Origin: GCA-2732805 sp964516605
GTDB lineage: Bacteria > Pseudomonadota > Gammaproteobacteria > Coxiellales > Coxiellaceae
Direction: 5' to 3'
DNA length: 5,185 nt
Assembly (NCBI GenBank): GCA_964516605.1
Contig: CAZFAA010000100.1
Span: 1 to 5,185 of the forward strand
In this document: positions 1 through 4,765 of the stretch, piece by piece
How the letters are laid out: each line of letters opens with the position of its first letter
Numbering within the stretch: position 1 is the first letter of the stretch
The notes under the pieces: model-generated
Databases searched by the model: none
The model's input: only the letters and a program-made list of their open reading frames with translations
What the model was told of the DNA's origin: nothing
Position numbers and translations under genes: made by a program

Positions 1-1
1 C

Positions 2-895
2 TATCTACACCAATCTCATTCCGTGCATCCCGCCGGTCAAGCTCGTGTGGCTGCTTTCTTTTCCAGTTCATTCTTTTTTATGCTTCATGATGTATTCAGC
101 GCGGGTAAATCAGCATTGCCACTGGGTTGGGTCATTGCTCTGTGTTTAGCAATGCCTGCATCTGTATTTTTCTTAAAGTCCACAATACCTCTCACGGCTC
201 ATGAGAGCGTGCGACACATTGATTTTGAGGCGGCCGTTATACCAGAAGCGCAACGTAGTAAACTTGAGAATGTGTGGAACGCCCTTTGGGCTGGTTTGTT
301 GGGTGCCGCACCAGCATTGGCATTTTCAGTCATGGAGCGTGAATTTCAATGTGGTTCAGCTTCCTTAAGTTCACCTGCCATGGCGCTCTCTGGAGTAGTT
401 GCAATGGCGGGAGTTGTGAGTGGATATCACTTAACAAAACACCCACAACAGTATGCTTACTTTGTTACAGTAATGGAGGTTTTATCCAAAGCGGCGCTTG
501 CCTACACCTCTGTATCCGGTATTTTATCAATGATACTGACCACGCTCTTGAGTAAGGGGTGTGAGAATATGAGCGTGCAAGAACGAGCCGGTTTTTCAGT
601 GTTGTGTGCTGTGTTTGCTGTCATGGCGGGCATTCACACAGGATTACATACGCAAGTGCGTTTTCTAGCAATGCATGATGGTTTTAATAAAACATGTGAG
701 AATGTGCGCTGGGTAGCGGGTGGCATTAAAAGCGCAGCTTCTGCTGTTGTCAGTTGCCCGGGTCGTGTCTGGGGTGCATTGTTTGGCCCTGCTGCGCCAT
801 CGCATTCTGAACCGTATGAGTTAGTTGATCTTTTTCAGCTAGATGATAGTGATGGTTTTGGGATTATTAACTTAAACAATGCTCAATCTGGATGA
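2..895 (+). CDS. Unrecognised multi-pass membrane protein, 5'-partial
   Basis: I do not recognise this protein. The frame has no stop before the left edge. A GTG at 23 could serve as a start but has no Shine-Dalgarno sequence before it, so the true start probably lies outside the window; 297 residues are visible. Numbering from the GTG, hydrophobic stretches that look like membrane helices lie at about 32-51, 84-103, 118-136, 146-176 (long enough for one or two) and 190-208, with an aromatic-rich run (AFFSSSFFFM, 11-20) before the first. The part after the last helix is amphipathic, then small and proline-rich, and ends in an acidic tail (about 264-278, with LDDSD). That suggests 5-6 helices and a soluble C-terminus. 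Several cysteines are scattered, without a metal-binding pattern. It converges on suhB and shows no operon partner here. A multi-pass inner-membrane protein is a reasonable reading; a secreted effector with an acidic tail is only a speculative alternative. The exact stop is also open to question, because an acidic tail continues in the next frame. Confidence 0.7.
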   Translation, partial: YLHQSHSVHPAGQARVAAFFSSSFFFMLHDVFSAGKSALPLGWVIALCLAMPASVFFLKSTIPLTAHESVRHIDFEAAVIPEAQRSKLENVWNALWAGLLGAAPALAFSVMEREFQCGSASLSSPAMALSGVVAMAGVVSGYHLTKHPQQYAYFVTVMEVLSKAALAYTSVSGILSMILTTLLSKGCENMSVQERAGFSVLCAVFAVMAGIHTGLHTQVRFLAMHDGFNKTCENVRWVAGGIKSAASAVVSCPGRVWGALFGPAAPSHSEPYELVDLFQLDDSDGFGIINLNNAQSG

Positions 896-929
896 CGATG
901 ATGAATTTTCCAATGCATCAGCAGAGCTG

Positions 930-962
930 TAGCCCAGCAAAATATAACATATCGCTAGGCTA
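930..962. terminator. Weak hairpin between convergent genes
   Basis: TAGCC at 930-934 can pair with GGCTA at 958-962, and AGC at 936-938 with GCT at 954-956, with one C/A mismatch between the two blocks and a 15-base AT-rich loop. It lies in the 64-base gap where the first gene and suhB converge, the place where a two-way terminator is expected. There is no clear T-tract after the stem on either strand, and the stem touches the suhB stop codon, so intrinsic termination is doubtful. Confidence 0.2.
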
Positions 963-1742
963 TTGGTGCTGCTGCACTAACGCAAGCAGGGCGGGTTGCG
1001 TTATAACACTTCCTGCCACCACGTAACCACTGTCTAAAAAATCTTTTTGGCTATTAAAATCAGAGACTACGCCGCCGGCTTCTTGCACCAATAGTGCGCC
1101 CGCTGCGATGTCCCAGGGCTTTAGGTAAGCTTCCCAGAACGCATCCAAACGACCTGATGCGACATATGCTAAGTCCAATGCAGCGGCGCCAGCGCGACGA
1201 ATGTCCGATACTTGAGGTAAGATGCTGTTAAATGTTTTCAAATAGGTTGGCATGTAATCAGGATAACGAAATGGAAAGCCAGTGCCGACGAGCGCATTTT
1301 CTAATTTCTTAGTATCGCTGACGCGTATTCGCTTGTTATTCAGATAGGCACCTTTGCCACGACTGGCTGTAAAGAGTTCTTGACGAATGGGATCGTAAAT
1401 GCAGCCGATTTCCAGTTGATTGCCTTTTTTAACGGCAATCGAAATGCAAAAATGCGGTAATCCATTCACAAAATTAGCCGTGCCATCGATAGGATCGATG
1501 ACCCAGCAATAATCATCTTTATTTTTTTCAAAGCCACTTTCTTCGGCGAGAATGGCGTGGTGAGGATAGGCTTTTTTGATGATCGCAATGATTTCGTGCT
1601 CACACACTTTATCTACTTCACTCACAACATCATTTTTTGCTTTTTCGGTTACGGTGATTTGATCTAAGCGATCAAAAAAATGCGAGGCACTGCGCCCTGC
1701 GGTGCGTGCAGCTTGTATAGCAATGTTGAGGAATGGATGCAT
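960..1742 (-). CDS. suhB: Inositol-1-monophosphatase family protein SuhB
   Basis: The 260-residue product belongs to the Mg2+-dependent inositol monophosphatase family, which removes phosphate from myo-inositol 1-phosphate. In E. coli SuhB also acts in the rRNA transcription antitermination complex through NusA; that role here is inferred from orthology. The N-terminus MHPFLNIAIQAAR matches E. coli SuhB (MHPMLNIAVRAAR) and fixes the start. Metal and substrate motifs are intact: the acidic pair E67-E68 in AEESG, the first signature WVIDPIDGTANF with D83 and D86 (80-91), and the second signature KPWDIAAG with D211 (208-215). FTASRGKGAYLN (124-135) and RRAGAAALDLAYVASGRLD (182-200) are also family-typical. 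The length is close to the E. coli protein (about 267), which has a longer C-terminal tail. It is divergent from trmJ, as in many gammaproteobacteria. There is no Shine-Dalgarno sequence before the ATG, and the promoter lies almost on top of it. Confidence 0.96.
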   Translation of the reverse strand: MHPFLNIAIQAARTAGRSASHFFDRLDQITVTEKAKNDVVSEVDKVCEHEIIAIIKKAYPHHAILAEESGFEKNKDDYCWVIDPIDGTANFVNGLPHFCISIAVKKGNQLEIGCIYDPIRQELFTASRGKGAYLNNKRIRVSDTKKLENALVGTGFPFRYPDYMPTYLKTFNSILPQVSDIRRAGAAALDLAYVASGRLDAFWEAYLKPWDIAAGALLVQEAGGVVSDFNSQKDFLDSGYVVAGSVITQPALLALVQQHQ

Positions 1743-1750
1743 AGCGGGCG

Positions 1751-1779
1751 ATTATAGACTAGCCAGTCAGTGGGGGCAA
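1751..1779 (-). promoter_or_regulatory. suhB promoter, sigma-70 type, near-leaderless
   Basis: Read on the minus strand, TTGCCC (1779-1774, 4 of 6 matches to TTGACA) is followed after exactly 17 bases by a perfect TATAAT (1756-1751). AT-rich sequence lies just upstream of the -35 box. Only eight bases separate the -10 box from the suhB ATG, so transcription should begin at or within a few bases of the start codon. This fits the missing ribosome binding site and implies a leaderless or nearly leaderless suhB mRNA. Within the spacer, GACT and AGTC form a small inverted repeat (1757-1760 and 1765-1768) that could be an operator half-site pair. Confidence 0.7.
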
Positions 1780-1794
1780 CATTAAATTCTCCCC

Positions 1795-1833
1795 TTGGTG
1801 GCCGTGTGGATTGATTACACGCGAGGCCATCAA
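1795..1833 (+). other. Two-part hairpin in the suhB-trmJ intergenic region
   Basis: TTGGTGGCC (1795-1803) pairs with GGCCATCAA (1825-1833) over nine positions, eight Watson-Crick and one G-T. Inside it GTGT (1804-1807) pairs with ACAC (1817-1820), leaving a GCGA bulge (1821-1824) and a nine-base apical loop. The single imperfect pair is a G-U wobble in plus-strand RNA but a C-A clash in minus-strand RNA, so the plus-strand transcript folds better. It is 16 bp upstream of the suhB -35 box and roughly 110-120 bases before trmJ. It has no T-tract directly after it, so it does not look like an intrinsic terminator. It could be an operator palindrome, a leader structure or part of a small RNA. Its function is unknown. 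Confidence 0.45.
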
Positions 1834-1897
1834 TACTGCGAGCTATCTGTTTCTCATTTTGCATTTTCAATGGCGAGCAGTATATGTTGTTCGTATC

Positions 1898-1926
1898 TTG
1901 CAGTGTAATGGCTATCTCTTTACTAT
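1898..1926 (+). promoter_or_regulatory. Weak candidate trmJ promoter
   Basis: TTGCAG (1898-1903) and TACTAT (1921-1926) are 17 bases apart and match 3 of 6 and 4 of 6 consensus bases. Transcription would start near 1933, giving a leader of about 12-25 bases depending on the trmJ start codon. A promoter must serve trmJ from this divergent gap because suhB faces away, but this pair is only the best of several poor candidates; TGTAAT at 1904-1909 is another possible -10 box without a good partner. Confidence 0.25.
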
Positions 1927-1956
1927 GTCCCTTGTATCAATAACATGTGCCTGATC

Positions 1957-2667
1957 ATGCAAAATACTCGAATTGTACTGACTCATCCAAGTCACCCTGG
2001 CAATATTGGCGCCACAGCGCGTGCTATGAAAAATATGGGTTTATCCGAGCTGTATCTGGTTAATCCTAAAGTATTTCCGCATCATGATGCCACAGTACGT
2101 GCATCGGGAGCTGATGACGTGCTGCGTACAGCTGTTATAGTGGATCGCCTCGAGGATGCGTTGCACGATTGCCAGCATGTCTTTGCAACCTCAGCGCGTT
2201 CCAGGCGTCTTGAATGGCCGCTGTGTACACCGCGTGAGGCTGCAACAAATATCATCAGCAATCAACCTGAGAAAGCTGTGATCGTATTTGGGCGTGAGTC
2301 GAGTGGGCTCACAAATGATGAATTGTCTTTGTGTCATACGCATATTTATATTCCTACACAAGAACATTTTAGCTCGTTGAATTTAGCGGCAGCAGTGCAA
2401 GTGGTTGTCTATGAATTGTTTGCAAGTCAGCATGCCACAGAGGGTGAGGTAGCTAATGCTAAATCTGATTTGGCGACAACAGATGAGCAAAATGGCTTTA
2501 TTTGTCACTTAGCTGATACGATGGTTCAAGTTGGTTTTTTAAATCCACGTCAGCCACGTAAACTGATGCAGCGTATCAGACGCTTATTTGCGCGTGCACA
2601 GCTGTCTAAAACAGAAATTAATATCCTGCGCGGTTTTTTATCTGCTGTAGATAAACACATAAAATAG
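1957..2667 (+). CDS. trmJ: tRNA (cytidine/uridine-32-2'-O)-methyltransferase TrmJ
   Basis: TrmJ is a SPOUT-fold, S-adenosylmethionine-dependent enzyme that 2'-O-methylates residue 32 in the anticodon loop of several tRNAs, working as a dimer in the cytoplasm. From the start at 1957 the product has 236 residues, against about 246 in E. coli. Family motifs are clear: GNIGATARAMKNMG (15-28) with R22, equivalent to E. coli Arg23; TSARSRRLEWP (78-88); VFGRESSGLTNDEL (110-123), which forms part of the SAM-binding knot; and SSLNLAAAVQVVVYE (139-153). The C-terminal RKLMQRIRRLFARAQL and ILRGFLSAV are also TrmJ-typical. The start is chosen because MQNTRIVL lines up with E. coli MLQNIRIVL; an in-frame ATG at 1945 would add MCLI. 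Neither ATG has a Shine-Dalgarno sequence. In many relatives iscR follows; here a transporter gene does, 71 bp downstream. Confidence 0.95.
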   Translation: MQNTRIVLTHPSHPGNIGATARAMKNMGLSELYLVNPKVFPHHDATVRASGADDVLRTAVIVDRLEDALHDCQHVFATSARSRRLEWPLCTPREAATNIISNQPEKAVIVFGRESSGLTNDELSLCHTHIYIPTQEHFSSLNLAAAVQVVVYELFASQHATEGEVANAKSDLATTDEQNGFICHLADTMVQVGFLNPRQPRKLMQRIRRLFARAQLSKTEINILRGFLSAVDKHIK

Positions 2668-2675
2668 GTTATAAT
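2648..2675 (+). promoter_or_regulatory. Candidate promoter for the transporter-iscS unit
   Basis: A perfect TATAAT lies at 2670-2675, just after the trmJ stop codon, with TAGATA (2648-2653, 4 of 6 matches to TTGACA) 16 bases upstream inside the end of trmJ. The predicted start is near 2682, at the foot of the hairpin that follows, so the transcript would begin with a stem-loop. This would give the transporter and probably iscS their own transcription, separate from trmJ. In an AT-rich intergenic stretch a chance TATAAT remains possible. Confidence 0.4.
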
Positions 2676-2681
2676 GCAAAA

Positions 2682-2710
2682 ATTCCCGGAGGGAATCGTG
2701 CCATTTTTTT
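2682..2710 (+). promoter_or_regulatory. Leader hairpin with mini-ORF; possible attenuator or terminator
   Basis: ATTCCC (2682-2687) and GGGAAT (2691-2696) form a perfect 6-bp stem around a GGA loop, and a run of seven T follows at 2704-2710. The seven-base gap between stem and T-run is longer than in a standard intrinsic terminator, so a trmJ terminator is possible but weak. The loop and 3' arm contain GGAGGG (2688-2693), the strongest Shine-Dalgarno sequence in the window. It sits at proper distance before GTG-CCA-TTT-TTT-TAA (2698-2712), a four-codon reading frame M-P-F-F. The hairpin would hide that ribosome site. It may be an attenuation-type leader or may be coincidence. Confidence 0.35.
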
Positions 2711-2738
2711 AAACGGATTAAATTTAGCAAGGACCGCC

Positions 2739-3410
2739 ATGAAAAAAACTAATCATATACTTCACGATCAACCTCTCATCCCAGCATCACAGTCATTACC
2801 TGAGTTAACAATTAAGGTTTTTGTTCTCTCGATAATACTGGCAGCGTTGTTAGCGGCCTCCAATGCCTATCTTGCTTTAAAAATTGGTACAACAATTTCT
2901 GCATCGATTCCAGCATCAGTGCTGGCGCTCGGTGTATTACGTTTTTTCAAGAATTCCAATGTGCTCGAAAGCAATATTATTCAAACAGCCGCTTCAGGGG
3001 GGGAGGGTATTGCAGCAGCCATTTCATTCACATTGCCAGCGATGATTTTATTGCATGTGTGGACTTATTTTTCATACTGGGATGTCTTTTTGATTACGGT
3101 ATTAGGAGGTATTTTAGGTGTGCTTTTTTCTGTGCCATTGCGTCGTGTTATGCTGAATTTACCGATGCTGCGTTTTCCAGAAGGCACAGCAATAGGTAAT
3201 GTATTGCGCGCCAGTACAGAAGGAACGAGCCAAATGAAATTTTTGGTTGCAGGTGGTGCGGTAGGTGCTTTAATTTCTTTAGCGCAAGATGGCTTGCAGG
3301 TGATAGGCAGTCAAATGAATTTATGGACCAAGGCGGGAGCGGCTATTTTTGGTATTGATATTGGTTTTGCACCCGCACCACTGGCAGCTGGTTTTATCGT
3401 CGGTTTTTAG
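2739..3410 (+). CDS. OPT transporter, N-terminal fragment (223 aa)
   Basis: This is the part translated before the amber codon. A short cytoplasmic-type N-terminus (1-22) leads into hydrophobic segments at about 24-45, 52-69, 90-108, 114-132, 167-186 and 198-222. Motifs typical of bacterial OPT proteins are NAYLALKIGTTISASIPAS (42-60), NIIQTAASGGEGIAAAISFT (79-98) and LRFPEGTA (144-151). On its own it lacks the central and C-terminal OPT motifs and would stop inside a membrane segment, so it is unlikely to transport alone. Its ATG at 2739 is supported by AAGGA five bases upstream and a lysine-rich start (MKKTN). Confidence 0.75.
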   Translation: MKKTNHILHDQPLIPASQSLPELTIKVFVLSIILAALLAASNAYLALKIGTTISASIPASVLALGVLRFFKNSNVLESNIIQTAASGGEGIAAAISFTLPAMILLHVWTYFSYWDVFLITVLGGILGVLFSVPLRRVMLNLPMLRFPEGTAIGNVLRASTEGTSQMKFLVAGGAVGALISLAQDGLQVIGSQMNLWTKAGAAIFGIDIGFAPAPLAAGFIVGF

Positions 3411-3422
3411 GCAGGCTCGGGT

Positions 3423-4745
3423 ATGTTAGTTGGTCTCATTGGTGGGTGGCTCATTATTCTGCCACTTATTGCGGTGCATTTTCATGGAGTGCATTCAACT
3501 GATTCCATTTATGATTATGCGATGCAATTGTGGTCTGATCACTTGCGTTATGTTGGTGTTGGTATCATGTTGATTGGGGGTATCTGGACATTGATACGTT
3601 TACTGCATCCTGTCATTCAGAGTATGCGTTCCTCTTTTCGTGCAAGCAGTAAGTTAAATCAAGATGTGCACTACAAAATAATACGTACTGAACATGATAT
3701 TCCATTGAAATGGGTTTTAATTGGGGCTGCTGCACTATCTGTATTATTGTTTTTTTTATTATTGTATTTTATTCATCAAATGAGTTTTTTAGTTACTCCA
3801 GCTTATGAAGTGCTGATTGCTTCAGCTGTCGTTGTCTATTTAATTGTGATTGGATTTTTGTTGGCTACAGTTTGCGGTTATTTTACAGGATTGGTCGGCT
3901 CTACGAATAATCCTTTATCAGGCACTTTAATTCTTGCCTTAATTGCACTGGGTATTATTTTTATGTTTATGCTGAATCCAGATATGACACGGCATAAAGA
4001 GGGTATAGCTGGTTTCATGATTTTGGTTACCACTATCGTTGCCACTATTGCGTGTGTATCAAATGAAAATTTACAGGATTTAAAAGCAGGTCAAATGGTG
4101 GGTTCAACACCTTGGAAGCAGCAATTTATTTTAATTGTAGGTATTATCACAGCGGCTATGGTGATTGGCCCTGTATTGGATATGTTGTATAAAGCGTATG
4201 GTATTGGTGGGGTTTTCCCGCATCCGGGTATGGATCCAGCGCGTATGTTATCAGCACCACAAGCCAATCTGATGGCCGCCATCGCGCAAGGCTTGCGTTC
4301 GCATGATTTGCCATGGTCTATGATCAGCATCGGCGGTGTTTTTGCGCTGCTCTGTATTATCGCAGATGAATATTTGAGACGTTACAATCTGCATTTAGCT
4401 GTACTGGCAGTAGGAATTGGCGTGTATTTACCACCAGAAATTGTCACACCAGTAATCATTGGTAGTGTATTGAACTGGTTTGTTAAACCGGGCAAAAAAC
4501 GAGCTAAAAGTGATCAAAGTGTCGTAGAGCTTGAAAGTAAGCAAAAAAAAGCTATATTGCTGTGCTGTGGTTTAGTGGCTGGAGCAGCCCTTATGGGGGT
4601 GGTCTTGGCTTTGCCTTTTATGATTATGGGGAGCTCTGATGCGTTAGCGATCGTACCAGCGAGTTTTGCGCCTGTGGCTAATTTATTGGGCTTAATCACA
4701 TTATTTTTATTAGTTGGATGGATTTTTAAAACGGCACGGTATTAA
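3423..4745 (+). CDS. OPT transporter, C-terminal fragment (440 aa)
   Basis: This is the continuation of the same frame after the amber codon, beginning at the first ATG, 12 bases past the stop. Fragment residue 1 equals residue 229 of the full gene. Motifs typical of OPT proteins are GLVGSTNNPLSG (156-167), ENLQDLKAGQMVGSTPWKQQ (215-234), MAAIAQGLRSHDLPW (284-298) and VGIGVYLPPEIVTP (330-343). Many hydrophobic segments alternate with short loops, and a charged loop (KPGKKRAKSDQ, 355-365, running to about 376) precedes the last two or so helices. AGGCAGG at 3409-3415 is a fair ribosome site seven bases before this ATG, so reinitiation could produce this piece; otherwise it is the silent remainder of a broken gene. 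It ends 20 bp before iscS. Confidence 0.7.
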   Translation: MLVGLIGGWLIILPLIAVHFHGVHSTDSIYDYAMQLWSDHLRYVGVGIMLIGGIWTLIRLLHPVIQSMRSSFRASSKLNQDVHYKIIRTEHDIPLKWVLIGAAALSVLLFFLLLYFIHQMSFLVTPAYEVLIASAVVVYLIVIGFLLATVCGYFTGLVGSTNNPLSGTLILALIALGIIFMFMLNPDMTRHKEGIAGFMILVTTIVATIACVSNENLQDLKAGQMVGSTPWKQQFILIVGIITAAMVIGPVLDMLYKAYGIGGVFPHPGMDPARMLSAPQANLMAAIAQGLRSHDLPWSMISIGGVFALLCIIADEYLRRYNLHLAVLAVGIGVYLPPEIVTPVIIGSVLNWFVKPGKKRAKSDQSVVELESKQKKAILLCCGLVAGAALMGVVLALPFMIMGSSDALAIVPASFAPVANLLGLITLFLLVGWIFKTARY

Positions 4746-4753
4746 TGGTTCTT

Positions 4754-4759
4754 GAGAGG
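4754..4759 (+). promoter_or_regulatory. iscS ribosome binding site
   Basis: GAGAGG lies six bases before the ATG at 4766 and decides the iscS start. A competing ATG at 4745, overlapping the transporter stop codon, meets a stop after five codons. No separate promoter is evident in the 20-bp gap, so iscS is probably translated from a transcript that passes through the transporter gene. Confidence 0.75.
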
Positions 4760-4765
4760 TAGTGG

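Larger units (their letters stand above)
2739..4745 (+). pseudogene. OPT-family oligopeptide transporter interrupted by in-frame amber codon
   Basis: Read through codon 224, this is a single 668-codon gene for a polytopic inner-membrane transporter of the OPT (oligopeptide transporter) family, a usual length for bacterial members, which are thought to import small peptides by secondary transport. The TAG at 3408-3410 falls between GFIVGF and AGSGMLVGLIGGW, in the middle of a conserved membrane segment; the frame is identical before and after it, and family motifs continue undamaged to the natural TAA. A single substitution therefore explains the break. By recall of relatives, the position usually holds a polar residue, so CAG (Gln) to TAG is a likely origin, though this is inference. 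The start has a good ribosome site, AAGGA at 2729-2733, five bases before ATG. iscS follows after 20 bp. Whether the gene is dead, translated in two pieces, read through, or wrongly sequenced cannot be settled here. The substrate is unknown. Confidence 0.8.

Noticed and set aside
349..555. 68-codon plus-strand reading frame inside the first gene
   Set aside because: It lies wholly inside the longer membrane-protein frame, is cysteine-rich in a random way and has no ribosome site.
1757..1768. GACT-AGCC-AGTC inverted repeat in the suhB promoter spacer as an IscR type 1 site
   Set aside because: The half-sites resemble the IscR type 1 core, but the spacing is four bases instead of five and the outer flanks do not match; it is not good enough to claim.
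1664..1870. 68-codon minus-strand reading frame overlapping the 5' end of suhB
   Set aside because: It overlaps suhB in another frame, covers the suhB promoter, has no recognisable domain, and its protein looks like translated intergenic sequence.
3408..3410. Amber codon as programmed pyrrolysine insertion
   Set aside because: No pyrrolysine genes are visible, OPT transporters are not known pyrrolysine proteins, and a single substitution is the simpler account.
3401..3425. Frameshift in the transporter at the run of five T
   Set aside because: Positions 2739 and 3423 are in the same frame (684 bases apart), so an indel is not needed; the break is a stop codon only.
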